Source of the DNA: Dryomyza anilis | Lineage: Eukaryota > Arthropoda > Insecta > Diptera > Dryomyzidae | Length of the DNA stretch: 64,000 nucleotides | Assembly (NCBI GenBank): GCA_951804985.1 | Contig: OX638130.1 | Span: 38,454,751 to 38,518,750 of the forward strand | Direction: 5' to 3' | Part shown: positions 12,705 through 23,128 of the stretch, in pieces | Layout of the letters: every line of letters starts with the position of its first letter | How positions within the stretch are numbered: the first letter of the stretch is position 1 | Position numbers and translations under genes: made by a program | Notes under the pieces: generated by a model | Seen by the model: only the letters and a program-made list of their open reading frames with translations | What the model was told of the DNA's origin: nothing | Databases searched by the model: none

Positions 12705-12895
12705 AAAAGGTTAGGTGTGCAAGCTCCTGACTTCTGTAGGAGCTGTATGGACGAGGAGGAGGAAACCACTCTGCATCTCCTCTGTACTGTCCTCTGTAAA
12801 AGGTTAGGTGTGCAAGCTCCTGCCTTCTGTAGGAGCTGTATGGACGAGGAGGAGGAGGAGGAAACCACTCTGCATCTCCTCTGTACTTGCCCAGC
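12705..12895 (+). repeat. 93-bp tandem duplication of the C-terminal zinc finger
   Basis: The units at 12705-12797 and 12798-12895 each encode KRLGVQAP.FCRSCMDEEE followed by TTLHLLC. The second unit carries two extra GAG/GGA triplets. Only one finger is expected in the family. Confidence 0.95.
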
Positions 12896-13084
12896 CCTCT
12901 CACACAAAAAATGCTTCGGCCATAACGGAACGTTATCACGTTGATAATTTTCTAAAATATTTGGTTCTAATAAACAATCCTAGGGGTGAGAAAGATAAAA
13001 AATGTGTTAAATAAATGTCACCCTAATATTCATCATTTACATTAATTATACAATACTCAAATTAAAAAAAAATAATAGAAAAAA

Positions 13085-13345
13085 TAAACCAATATCACAC
13101 CACGTGAAAAATCACACAAATATCGCACGAAATCACACGGAGTGAAAAATCACAGAAATATCGCACGAAATCACACGGAGTGAAAAATCACACAAAAATC
13201 ACAAAAAATCACACGGAGTGAAAAATCACACAAAAATAACCCAAAATCACTCGGTGTGAAAAATCTCTCAAAAATCACACAAATCACGAATTCACTCAAA
13301 ATCACGCGAGACTCACAAATCGCACATCGTGTAAAAAATCACTTT
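13085..13345. repeat. ATCACACG-type short repeats, right block
   Basis: Imperfect tandem copies of a unit of about 36-40 bp (AAATCACACGGAGTGAAAAA) degrade rightward into TCACTC/ATCGCAC variants. It is the counterpart of the left block at 7015-7182. Confidence 0.85.
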
Positions 13346-13379
13346 TTGAGATTTATCTCCCAAAGTTGGACACGATGCG

Positions 13380-13660
13380 TGTATGGGAGGTGGGCGTGTC
13401 CATTGACCGATTTGGCTCATTTCCAATCTCAGTTCCTACTTTTAGCTAAAAAATATTGTGACCAAATTTCATCGCATTCTGACAAGTATTTCTCAAGTTT
13501 TCTAGTATACGGACAGCAAGACAGACGGACATAGCTAAATGGACTCGGGTAGTGATGCTGATCACGAATATATATACTTTTCCATACCGGCCACGCCTAC
13601 TATGAGGCGTTACAATATCTGCACAAACTTAATATACCCTGTACCTCATAGGTGTATAAT
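13380..13660 (-). mobile_element. DINE-like repeat copy C, 5' half (split)
   Basis: The reverse complement of the left half of copies A and B resumes with TGTATGGGAGGTGGGCGTGT and contains the GTCTGTC microsatellite and the TATATATTCGTGATCAGCAT core. It ends near CACCTATGAGG. With 6579-7014 it makes one element interrupted by the LINE-containing insertion; about 30 bases around the breakpoint are lost. Confidence 0.85.
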
Positions 13661-13691
13661 GATTAAAACTAAAAAAAAATCGAAAATAATA

Positions 13692-14609
13692 TCGACGCCC
13701 CTTACGAAAACTATTATATATTTTTTCCCTTACGAAAATAAATAAGTTATTTTTTGAGGTTCAGAATAAAAGTATATTATTGTTTTTGATGAGAAAAATA
13801 ATACGTTTTATGGTTTTGCCAGGAACTCTATTATGTTTTTGATATTTCTGAGAATATGCATATGTATATCCGTGTATCTACGAATATAAAAATGATTCAA
13901 ATTTTGCGAAGAAGATTGGAATCTTTTGTTGAACATGAATAATGCATTTATGATTGGGGCCTTCATATAAAACCTGTACATCAGCATTTAATAAATATAT
14001 GTAATCGTTTTATAAAGACCACAGACCATTGGAAACTTATATCAGTCCTGAAATTAAACCTCAATTTTCTGTAACAGTCTAGATTTCTTAGGAGACAAGA
14101 AATCATAACTTTTCATGGGTGATGTTTTTACTCTCGAAGGTCATCTACCAAGAGGAAGCGCGGTGAAGAAATATATTTTCTATTTATTTTTTTGATGTTG
14201 CCTTCGCTGGTGTTTGAACCAACGACGTTTCGGCTTGAATTCCAACACACTAATCTTCTGAGTCACCTACATAGTATATGGTAATGCATATTTTATATCA
14301 TTATAGCGTAATTATTTTGAATTTTGTCAAACAAATTTTACAAATGACATATATCAAAACATAAAAGCAACGCAATATGATTTTGAAAAAAAATCTTTTT
14401 CAATAAAAAGCTCCAATTTTCGTCTAAAAATTTGAAACATAATAATTTTCCACAGAAAACTGTTTGTTGTACTAATTTTCTGTGAAATTTTGAGAACATT
14501 ATAATATTCGTTATTTAAGTAAAAATGAAATCGTATTCGTTTAAAAGTGATATATACTTTTTTTCGTAAGACAATTTTAATATAATAGTTTTCGTAAGGG
14601 GCGTCGATA
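13692..14609. mobile_element. Non-autonomous TIR element (CGACGCCCC termini)
   Basis: The left end CGACGCCCCTTACGAAAACT (13693) and its reverse complement ending at about 14607 form TIRs of about 27 bp. The interior has no ORF but contains a tRNA-SINE-like module (14095-14270). A second copy is at 1165-2870. Flanks are AT repeats, so the TSD is ambiguous (AT or ATAT). Confidence 0.8.
14095..14270 (-). mobile_element. SINE-like module, family B
   Basis: On the minus strand a tRNA-like head (TGACTCAGAAGATTAGTGTG, then a B-box-like GGTTCAAACACC at about 14210-14222) is followed by a body with CTTCACCGCGCTTCCTCTTGG. That body is related to the family A SINE. It is older and more degraded than family A. 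Confidence 0.6.
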
Positions 14610-15547
14610 TATATTTACAATTGCACATTTGTTTATATATGTCTTAAAATGGTTAAATTTAATTTTCAAAATAGTTTGTTCCTATTCAAAATATTTTTAT
14701 CTGCATAATTTATTGCCCATTTTCAGTACTAACCAAGTTTATGATCCATTTTTGCAGTCACATTAAAGTCAATATTTCTCATATATTTAAAATTTCATAT
14801 TAACTGAGTACTAATTGTCTATCTATCTGTCTGTAAAAATGCGGGGAATTTTATAGTCAATTAGGGAATTTTGCTAAGAATTTCGGGGAAAATGAAAATA
14901 AGGCATCACTGATTCTCAACAATATGAGCTATATGTGTGAAAATGGGTGTATTCTGTCAAGGGACACGTCCAGCTTCCATACAATCCACATGCTAATGTA
15001 CCTATAACTCGTAAAATATTAGAGATGAAGTAATAAAATTTAAAACAAATAAATCTTGTAAGCACGTTAATATTTGTTTGAAAAATGGGCGTGATCCGTC
15101 CACTTTTGCAATTTTTATTTGATGTGCCCATATTATTTTTTTTTATTACTTCTAAATCATTAAATTTTAATAATAAATAGTTCAACAAACGATTGGTTTA
15201 ATTTTAAACATATTTTATCACTGCTACAAACTTTTCCTACCGCTCTAACATATACGAATCCAGCCAGACTGCAAAAATATCACGTCTTTTTATTTCAGAT
15301 GACACAGAGAAAAATCAGAAAAATGCAAGTAAAAAGTTATTTTTTATATTAAGCATACTTGTAAAAATAATATATCAAAAATTTGATAATATTTTCCTAT
15401 CTAAACTTCGTTTTTTTTTAAATGCAACATTTACAAAACATTATTTAAAAAGGTCCTATAATTACTGTATTCGACAAAACAAAATAGACACAAGAAACAT
15501 TTTCTAATTACAAATATCCGAAATATTCATTATTTATTCACTGTAAA
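14610..15547. other. AT-rich spacer with a diverged DINE-like piece at 14935-15185
   Basis: The stretch 14935-15185 keeps landmarks of the DINE-like family in plus orientation (GGGACACGTCCAGCTTCCAT, then AAAATGGGCGTGATCCGTCC) but is strongly diverged. The remainder shows nothing recognisable. Confidence 0.55.
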
Positions 15548-15974
15548 GGTTCCCATACACGATAAAACATTGTCGTACAACATAGGATGTCGTATGAAAT
15601 ATTGTATCGTTTATGTCGATGTTGTACGACTCAATCTCATCAACTCATCTCTGCATGTTGGTTGAATCAAATCAAATCTTTTTGATTTCAAGCCATACAA
15701 TCATCAAATATGCTTAATATTTGGATTTTTCTTTTAAATTGAACTTTTTCGATTTTCTTTAGGTACAAATTCGTATTTTTATGTAATATAAATTTATTTA
15801 AAATAATTTTTCAGTCAATATTAATTTATTTAATTTATGTTCAAAACACAAAAATGATGTTGTATACTATACAATGTATAGTATGTTGAGCTAACAGTTC
15901 GATAAGTTTATGAGCGAAGGAAATCTACATCGTATTACAAGTCGTAGTACAATGTTCTATCGTGTATTTGAACC
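15548..15974. mobile_element. 427-bp MITE with ACACGAT-type TIRs
   Basis: Left GGTTCCCATACACGATAAAA and the right end, whose reverse complement reads GGTTCAAATACACGATAGAA, form imperfect TIRs of about 30 bp, continuing as ACATTGT. There is no coding capacity. A possible 3-bp TAA duplication flanks it, which would suit PIF/Harbinger, but that is weak. Confidence 0.75.
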
Positions 15975-16127
15975 ATAAGTCTATTGCTATGTTAACATAG
16001 AAAAGATAACATTTTGAATACGAAGTTTTCAAATCAAAATAGTTTTCATAAAATTTCTTTTTAACAACAAGTCGAACTTTGATGTTATCGTTTGGCTATA
16101 TATCTACCAATTTTTAAGATTTTATTT

Positions 16128-16276
16128 TTGATTCTTACGATTAAAGGAATTGCCTGTATTTTTGACGACAAATATCGTTAAAATTTAAATTTTTTCATGA
16201 CGATCGTTTCTGCATGCCACAATTGTTGTTAGTTAACGATATCGATATTTGTCGTTAATAAGTTACAGAATCGCGT
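16128..16276. mobile_element. MITE copy, same family as 51799-51959
   Basis: The right arm at 16230-16275 (AGTTAACGATATCGATATTT...ACAGAATCGC) matches both arms of the MITE at 51799-51959. The left arm (near GATTCTTACGATTAAAGG) is eroded. Confidence 0.75.
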
Positions 16277-16925
16277 CCAGAATAAAAATATGTCATACAC
16301 AGATTCCTTGGATCATTTCATGAAAAAATTGTACTAGAGTAGGAATGTATCTGAAACACCTACTAATATGCAGTGTGTTTTCAAAATTGCATTTATAAAA
16401 GTAGATAATAACAAATATTTACTTATATCTTCTACAATTTCAATCCCAGAAAAATCATATTACATTCCTTTTACAGATTATCGATTAAAGTTCAAAGAAA
16501 ATATTAATAATGACAATTTCTATAAGGATGATATTTTTCTCAATAAATTAAAAAAAATATGAATTTAATTTTTTTTTTATTAAATTATGTTTTACGAAAT
16601 TTTTAGTGTAGGTTTTTTAAGTTTTTACTTATTTGAATTCGCCATAAAAAAATTAAACGAATTCCACATACAACATTTAAACAACAACTCGGAAAACTAT
16701 CGAAATATCGAAAAACCGATAACATATAATTTTTTTCGCAAATAGTTCTAAAAGATTGCTTACTCAAAAAGAAATTTCGGAATGGTCAAAATTTTACATC
16801 CTAGTAAAATTCTGAATTTAGTACATTGTTATGGTTTCAGTGTCCGGACAGTTTGTGGAAAATTGTAAGTATTTATTGTTTTTTTTTTTTAATAAAGACC
16901 ATCATTTTAAATACATATTTTTAGT
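16277..16925. other. AT-rich spacer
   Basis: A 64-codon open frame at 16368-16562 has no recognisable family and AT-driven composition; I do not call it a gene. Confidence 0.45.
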
Positions 16926-17350
16926 TTAGTGACGACAAGGTCACTGTCGCTTGTTGTATTGTTTCACGAGCTCTCTCAGCGATATGCAGCAGTGATCCGC
17001 AACAACACAAGTTGCTGTTCTCGGTCACCGATGTCGCATGATCCGGAGAGCTGCAGATCTTGCGTATCTTTCGGAAAAACTATTCACTTCGGTGACGACA
17101 GACAGGTGCAGACAGAACTGCGAGATGGCTAAGCTTAGCGAGAAATTCTGCACCATGAAGCCGTTGATCATTTAAGCTGTTGCTTTGATGAGTGAGCACA
17201 AATGGATCAAGTTCCTCGTCTTCACGCTCTTTTAACTTTAAATAATTTATTAGCGAGCTCCGCGAAAAACTGAAGGGCAAACGCAGCCGCCAGTTACTGA
17301 GGATCGTATGTTTAACAGCGCTCTGCTAAACCTACGATGGTGACCAAGAC
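16926..17350. other. GC-richer island of unknown nature
   Basis: This stretch stands out from its surroundings by balanced base composition (CACGAGCTCTCTCAGCGATA, ATGTCGCATGATCCGGAGAG). Frames of 66-67 codons exist on both strands, but neither shows a known domain. An inverted repeat lies at the right edge (CATCGTAGGTTTAGCAGAGC against its partner near 17305-17335). It may be a fragment of a retroelement LTR or an old exon. Unassigned. Confidence 0.4.
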
Positions 17351-18170
17351 GAGCATCAAGAAGTAGCAGAAGACCACGATAACCCTATATACCATTCGAA
17401 AATAAACCACTAAACGTGGACATAATTGTTTATATCAAAAATTGAATGGTTTTAATTGCATTATTTGTTTAAGAAGTAAGATTTATCGTTTATAATATAA
17501 TTCGACAAATTTCTCGATTCACTAGTTGAATTTATAAAATTATGTGCTGTATTTTTTGTGTGCTCAAAGGTCGGGTGGCCAATCTAAATCCGGTTTATAG
17601 CGCACAGTGTGAGATTTTTAGTATTTAGCTGGACAAACGTCAATTTTTTTTATTTTGACCAATGTTTAATGTAAATGAAATGTAAGCAAACATCTTGGGT
17701 CATATTAATAAAAAAAAGTATTTCCTTTTAACAAGTTCACATTTTTTTGAGCAAATTTTTTACTTTATTTCAAAATTTTTATAATTAATGGTTAGTTTAA
17801 TGTGTTTATTAATACCTACCAATTTAAAATTTAATATTTTCGAACATTAAAAAATAGTTTTTAGTATTGTAATTAAAAGAAATGTGAAACATTTTGACAA
17901 TTGGGGGCATTTGCTTCAAGTTTTGAGCAAAGTCAATTTTTATCAATATGACCCATTGTAACCGGACTCCAAATGTCAATGTTTGCTCAATGCGCTAACA
18001 TGTACATACATTGTCGAATGATAATAATTTATGCAACTGCAAGATTGCATAACTTTGTTATAGTTAGTGTTTTTTTCCAAATTTTATTTATTAAATAAAG
18101 AGATAAAGAAATAAAGAATTTATTTGAAAAAGTTAACATAATATTTTAATATTCAAATTGAAAACAATAC
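17351..18170. other. AT-rich spacer
   Basis: Nothing is recognised apart from weak internal symmetry between about 17575-17705 and about 17930-18000 (GGTCATATTAATAA against ATCAATATGACCC). Confidence 0.4.
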
Positions 18171-18173
18171 TTT

Positions 18174-18711
18174 TGTAACGTAGAAGACATTACAATAAAC
18201 GACACTTGTGCCACTTTCGAACTACCACAGCAACGAAGTATACATAAGGCACAATCGGTCGCTAACACGAAGCTACACAAACTCGACATAAATTCGAACA
18301 TGCCTCCGAGCACAATCGACTCCAACCAATACGATTTACGCACACATGAAAATCGCTGTCATATAATCCTCATCTGGTTTATGGAAAGTTTAACATAAGC
18401 TAAACATAAGCTTGCTAAAATGGTTGGAACGACGATTCGAAGGCGTAATGTCTTGTACTGTCCGGATCATATTTGGAAACAAATAAGAACATTTTTGGAA
18501 GCGAACTACCGAAAGTTGGGCGCACTTGAATTCATTTAAATTTTCCGTCGTCACTAAATTGTGTTTTACGTCGGCTACCAAGTCGATCGTCACTAATCTG
18601 CATTTTACGGTGGCTACCAAGTCGGTCGTCCCTAAATTGTATTTTACCAAGTTGGTCGTCACTAATCTGTATTTACCGTCGGCTATCGAATCGGTCGTAA
18701 CTAACCTGTAT
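18174..18711 (+). repeat. Direct-repeat unit 1 (LTR-like) ending in a 39-bp minisatellite
   Basis: The unit starts TGTAACG, matches 23129-23575 through landmarks such as ACATTACAATAAACGAC, ATGCCTCCGAGCACAA and AAGGCGTAATGTCTTGTACT, and ends in repeats of CTACCAAGTCGGTCGTCACT plus AATCTGTATTTACCGTCGG. The minisatellite is interrupted at 18711 by the Tc1-like TIR and resumes at 22530. Confidence 0.85.
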
Positions 18712-18990
18712 CGCACACTGGTCCAAAAGTGAAACAAGCTGTCCAAAATTCAATACTTTTTTTATATTAGAATTCAAGCAATAGTATTATAATGCACCTA
18801 TAAAAATTTCAGGCCCTGAATGTGTCCAAGAATTTTACTCGATAAAAATACTCTTTTTGAGATATTAACTCTCAAAGTACATTTTTCATTAAAAAAATAT
18901 TTTTTAGTGTGATTTGATTTGAAGACTGCTGCTCATGTAGATATACTATTCATATTGTTTTATAATAATTATATAAATATGTAATTTAAT

Positions 18991-19135
18991 CAAGGATTGA
19001 AACCGTAACCGATATCCGTTTAAAACCGTTTAATTTTTAAAACCGTAACCGAAACCGTTATATGAAAATCAGAAATAAACCATTATCCAAAACCGAAATA
19101 AATGGTTTCGGTTTAATACCGGTTTAAAGTGGTTT
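18991..19135 (+). mobile_element. Fragment of the CAAGGATTGAAACC hAT-like family
   Basis: It starts with CAAGGATTGAAACCGTAACC, the terminal sequence of the element at 61366-63383, followed by many AACCG/CGGTT subterminal motifs. No second end is found nearby. Confidence 0.75.
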
Positions 19136-19449
19136 TTAAAAAAGTATAAAATGAAATAGAAAAACATATTTTTTATTATTTTATATATAAGATTTTACGT
19201 ACAAGGCATGTTTAAATGTCATTAGAGTTCTCAAAATAAAAATTTCAAAACAACAGTCTTTGGTCTAAAATTAGGTTTTTCATTAATTTGTGTAGCTGTA
19301 AATCGAATTAACAACAAAGCACCAGTAACTCCTAGCACATTTTTTTTTTGTTAAAAAATGATTCAGATTTTAATATTAGTTTTTTATTCGACAAGACTTT
19401 TTTCAAGTTCGAACATTTCAAGTATATTAGAAATTTAATTTTGTAATTT

Positions 19450-20281
19450 CACCCAGGGAAAAAACATTGTAAATCCGTTGTGATTCATAGTAAATTTGTT
19501 ATACATCTTAACGATATGAAGTCAAATTTAGTTATAGTAAAAACATTACTTTTCATAGTAATTTTTAAAATTATCAAATGTCACAAATTTACTATGTGTA
19601 ATAATGTTATGTGTTTACAATCTGCTGCATATAAATTTACTATGACTGATAACATATTTACTTCTGAAACAAATGAATGGAAAGATTGACATTTCAAATT
19701 ATATCGTATTTACGTATTTATTATATTTAAATAAAATAAAAAAAAACAAATTAAATAGCACTTCCTACATTCCTTCCGCTCCTGTGCACTGTTCACGGAC
19801 TTGGAGCTTCAAACGACCGCAAGGACCGCCAGCAACATGTTTGCTACAATTACCCAACTTCATGTTTGAAGGAGCCACACCAGGCGCAGACGCTGAGAAA
19901 ACTTGATAGGAGATTCCGCTGCAGTTCAAGGAACAAAAATTCCGATATCGCCTCCCAAGACCTGCAAAACACTGGCACCGTGTTGCTGCATGATGTACAA
20001 ATAACAACAGCTACAAAAAGTGATAATAAATTAAAAATATTTAATTTAATTTGTGATAGCATACCCGCAGTCGACCGCCGCTGTTGAAAAATGATGTAAA
20101 AAAATGATTGAAAAAATGTTCTCTGTGACAGTTGAAAAAGATTTGAAACACAATTTACTATAAATATTAATGATCAATCCAATTCATTTACTAGAAATGT
20201 TAACAAATCACACACTGTTATTGTTCATAGTAAAAGCATATGAAACGTAGTATAATTTTCCATATACTATTTCCCTGGGTG
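19450..20281. mobile_element. 832-bp TIR element (CACCCAGGGAAA)
   Basis: CACCCAGGGAAA at 19450 is mirrored by TTTCCCTGGGTG ending at 20281. Subterminal copies of CATAGTAA/TTTACTATG occur on both sides. These are the kind of repeated sites that transposases bind. The centre (19770-20090) is GC-richer but shows no known domain. No TSD was recognised. Confidence 0.75.
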
Positions 20282-20310
20282 TTCAGATCAAAAGTGGTTT
20301 AAAAAATATC

Positions 20311-20551
20311 GTCGGTGATACTGAAAACCGTCTAACTGCATGTGAAAATAACGCCTAATTTTTTGTTATAGGGTTTTTAATGATATGTTGATCGGATAAA
20401 TTAGATAAATGCCATAACAAGTTATGACATACTTAATTTTCTATGAAGTAAGTGCAGAATTGAGACTGATAATAGTTTTGTTTCTTCTGTAAAATTCATA
20501 TTGAAAGAGGTATTCAAAAATGTAGGTAGGCGGTTTTGCAGTATCACCGAC
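20311..20551. mobile_element. 241-bp MITE (GTCGGTGATACTG TIRs)
   Basis: GTCGGTGATACTGAAAACCG at 20311 is the inverted counterpart of CGGTTTTGCAGTATCACCGAC ending at 20551, with one base difference in about 21. The interior is AT-rich and non-coding. Confidence 0.8.
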
Positions 20552-20784
20552 ATTATGTTAGAATAAAAATAGTGATCGAAATTTTAAGAGTAAAAACGAA
20601 ACAATATTTTCTAAAAGTAAAAAAAGATAAAATGAAATCAGAGCAAAAAAGTTGTATCTCATTTGTGCACTTTATCTTTACTCATTCTTATTCTAACAAA
20701 ATTTATTTGATGTTAAAACGTATTGAGAAAATTAAAAAATGCTGTACTAATAAAAGTTTATATATATTTAATAATATATACTAA

Positions 20785-20900
20785 AAAATGTATACTTTCT
20801 TTACAAAAATGTTCATTGCATAATATTTTTTTTGTTGTGTTGAAAAACTGTTGTTTGGAACAATATTTACGTTATTTTTGGCAAAGAAACGTCCGAAGTA
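20785..20900 (-). repeat. Dispersed repeat, inverted partner of 4745-4858
   Basis: It contains AATGTATACTTTCTTTACAA and ATGTTCATTGCATAATATTT, the reverse complement of the other copy. The outer end is bordered by only about 25 bases of TA-rich DNA. Confidence 0.8.
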
Positions 20901-21507
20901 AAAATGATTGGATTTCTTATATTTTTTTATGAAATCCATACAAACCATTTTTTTAATTTTTGTTAAACATTTTTTTTAAACAAATTTTTTAAAACCTTTT
21001 ATTTTAGCAATTTTTTTACATAGTTTAAAAATATTTTTGTTTGTAAATTTATTACTATACTTTTTAACCAATTATTATAAATTAAAAAAAAAATATATAT
21101 ATATATATAATTTTGCTCTTATAACGTAAACTGAAACAAAAAATTCCTCAAAAAATCGTCAGATATTCCAACAAATTCCTTTTCGTTTATTTTTACATTA
21201 TAAAGGTTTATTTTTAAATATAATTTGGTATTAATAACAATTTAAAATGAAATAAGGCCATAAATCATTAAGGCCCCAGAATTGGTGTATATTTGTATTA
21301 TGAAATAAGTTCCAAATAAAAATAACACCCAGTCGGTCTAAGCCGACTATAAATACCCTACACATACACTGACTCCATAAAGTCTCCGTACAGATACGAC
21401 AATTTTACATATCTCACTAAATAATCATGGTGAGTTTTAAGTTAGATAAATAAATATAAAAGCGCACTTATAAGAATATAGTTTTATTACGAAACATAAA
21501 TATATTA
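20901..21507. other. AT-rich spacer with a DINE-like end fragment
   Basis: The only recognisable piece is 21328-21366 (CCAGTCGGTCTAAGCCGACTATAAATACCC), the end of the second DINE-like subfamily seen at 55371 and 60600. The quoted motif is given in two overlapping parts of the same site: CCAGTCGGTCTAAGCC and GCCGACTATAAATACCC. Confidence 0.5.
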
Positions 21508-21518
21508 ATTTAAATATA

Positions 21519-21822
21519 ATAAAAATATTGGCACTACAGTCCTATAAGATCTTATGCCGAGCTCTCTCACCATTTTGAGCTGTGCGTGTTATATTTGTAC
21601 TCAAAGTGGTGGGACCTACAGTTTATTGCCGAATCCGAACGGCGGGGTAGAGCCTTTCATAGGCAATGTTTTACTCTTCTAGGTTTGCCATTTACTGCCG
21701 AGAGGTAGCGCAGTATAGAAAAATGTTTCTATGAAAAGATGTTGTTAGCCCCAGTTCAGGCTTGAACCGGAGACCTTTCGGCTCGCAGTCCAACTCACTA
21801 ACCACTGAGCTACCGCGGCTAC
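21519..21822 (-). mobile_element. tRNA-derived SINE (family A) with 11-bp TSD
   Basis: The minus-strand order is head (GCCGCGGTAGCTCAGTGG, A box), B box GGTTCAAGCC, body, and tail ending GCCAATATTTTTAT. A perfect 11-bp duplication ATTTAAATATA flanks it (21508-21518 and 21823-21833), the hallmark of LINE-mediated retroposition. The internal boxes suggest RNA polymerase III transcription. It is one of two near-complete copies with a clean TSD, so the family was mobile in this lineage. Confidence 0.92.
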
Positions 21823-21901
21823 ATTTAAATATAGGAAGAATAATAATATGAAGAACAACAATACACAGTAAAAATATGTTTTCTATAAGAAAATATGCAC
21901 A

Positions 21902-22335
21902 TTAATATGTAGTTAGTCCTCCTTTATTCATATTTAGTTGATTTAAGCGGTTTTTCATGGAATTAACAAGCTTAATTGTTGTTTCTGTTGTTTCCCATTC
22001 CTCAATTAGTACCGCTTTAAGCTGATTCTCGTTGGTTATGTTATGCTGTCGATTTTTTTTTTCTAAGTGGTACCACAAATGTTCTATTGGGTTGAGATCC
22101 GCGAACTCAACGGGATGCTTTAACTGATTTGGGACATTGTAGAGCAACCACTCCAGAGGTGTGTTTGGGATCATTGTCCTCCTGGAAGTGGTAAAAAGGT
22201 CATATACCCAATTTATTGGCACTATATTGTAGATTTTCCTTTAAAATATTTAAATATGCAAATTTATCCATTCTAGTATCTATGAAAACAAGATTACCTA
22301 CTCCGAATGAGGCCATACATCCCTATACCATCAAT
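21902..22335 (-). pseudogene. Tc1-type transposase C-terminal relic
   Basis: The minus strand shows the Tc1 DDE landmarks: GCMASFG and VFIDTRMDKFAYLNILKENL in one frame, then EDNDPKHTS (second catalytic Asp), then ADLNPIEHLWYHLEKK (third catalytic residue, Glu) and QLKAVLIEEW. These are split among frames by small indels and a stop. The N-terminal helix-turn-helix and first catalytic Asp are absent. The transposase would cut and paste the element at TA sites; this copy cannot. Confidence 0.88.
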
Positions 22336-22529
22336 TACTGCCTGTATGTTCATATTTAACTAAATAACAAATATTTTGAACTTTTACGAAACAAAAAATG
22401 GTCAGACCATTGCAATTTTTATAATCACACGAATTTTGAATCATACATTGAAAGTTTTTGCTTGTCTTTAATCGAAGTAGACGTTTTTTAGAATTTTGGC
22501 CAGCTTTTTCAATTTTGGACCACTGTGCG

Positions 22530-22712
22530 TCGGCTATCAAGTAGGTCATCATTACCCTGTATTTACCGTAGACTATCCAGTCGGTCGTCAATAACGTGTA
22601 TTTACCGTCGGCTATCGAGTCGGTCGTCTCTAACCTGTATTTACCGTCGACTACACAGTCGGTCGTCACTAACCTATCAAGTCGGTCGTCAATAACCTGT
22701 ACTTACCGTCGG
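22530..22712 (+). repeat. 39-bp minisatellite, continuation
   Basis: About five copies of GGCTATCNAGTCGGTCGTCA plus NTAACCTGTATTTACCGTC are present, the same unit as at 18540-18711. The Tc1-like element split the array. Confidence 0.9.
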
Positions 22713-23128
22713 GAGAAAAGCCTATCAAAATAATCGGCTCAACACCGAACCACACGAGGTGCATCGGTACGAGTACTCAACGGCTCCGAAGCAACCCGAA
22801 CGTCGACCTCCGAACGTCAATCGGTCAGTAATCGCCGAAGCTTTTGTGTATTAGTTGCTGTATGTATTACTTAAGGATCATAATAAGATAAAATAACAAA
22901 CTAAAAAACGAATAATAATAAACTAAAAAACGTGTAGGAGCTGCGACGACGGCTAAGTACCTTCATCAAAACCAAGCGAAACAGAAAATCTCCTGATAAT
23001 TTATTGCATGATTTAGAAGAAAGATTGGATTTTTTTTATTATAATGAATAAAAAAATATTTTTTTTTTATTTTTCTTTGCTCTTTTTGTCAATTTTTAGT
23101 AAAAATCGCACTACAAAGTAAGGGGGAC
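22713..23128. other. Sequence between the two LTR-like repeats
   Basis: It starts GC-rich (GAACGTCGACCTCCGAACGT) and ends with a purine run AAGTAAGGGGGAC directly before TGTAACG at 23129, the arrangement of a polypurine tract and 3' LTR. No coding capacity is visible. Confidence 0.5.

Larger units (their letters stand above)
9375..12944 (+). pseudogene. LINE ORF2 relic: endonuclease, reverse transcriptase, RNase H
   Basis: Seen in order: endonuclease motifs LIQEPW, ISAYLAHD, GSDANSHH (9375-9890), then ADHRYIQF after a frameshift; RT motifs YKSPGPDGV (about 10697), LRPISL, motif A as FLGIEGAFNNV (about 11090), GTPQGGVLSPLLWN (about 11265) and YADDVALMVSG (about 11360); RNase H motifs TDALS, FQAEVMAI, IDSQAA and WVPGHRDIEGNEKADELA (12090-12470); and a terminal C-x2-C...H-x4-C finger, which is duplicated. 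The motif A aspartate is Gly, the first endonuclease strand is not visible, and at least five frame changes occur. The element would copy itself by target-primed reverse transcription if intact, but this copy is dead. Confidence 0.85.
7575..13075 (+). mobile_element. Degenerate I/LOA-type LINE with ORF1, ORF2 and RNase H
   Basis: This is a non-LTR retrotransposon of about 5.5 kb on the plus strand. It has a GC-richer 5' leader (about 7575-7960), an ORF1 relic, and an ORF2 relic with apurinic-like endonuclease, reverse transcriptase, RNase H and a terminal Cys/His finger. The 3' UTR ends AT-rich near 13075. An RNase H after the RT is known for the I, LOA and related clades. Both ORFs carry several frameshifts and stops. 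The end points are approximate because I saw no TSD. It is embedded between the two ATCACACG blocks. Confidence 0.85.
18712..22529 (-). mobile_element. Tc1-like DNA transposon, expanded by later insertions
   Basis: The left end CGCACACTGGTCCAAAAGTG and the right end (reverse complement CGCACAGTGGTCCAAAATTG) are inverted and share about 38 bp of TIR, including AGCTG.CCAAAATTC. Both ends abut the same 39-bp minisatellite, so one insertion event is likely. A transposase relic lies at 21902-22335. The span contains a hAT-end fragment (18991-19135), two TIR elements (19450-20281, 20311-20551) and a SINE (21519-21822), which explains its 3.8-kb length against the usual 1.6 kb or so. Confidence 0.7.

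Noticed and set aside
12219..12944. A host RNase H gene
   Set aside because: It is contiguous with LINE RT motifs upstream and with the LINE-type C-terminal finger.
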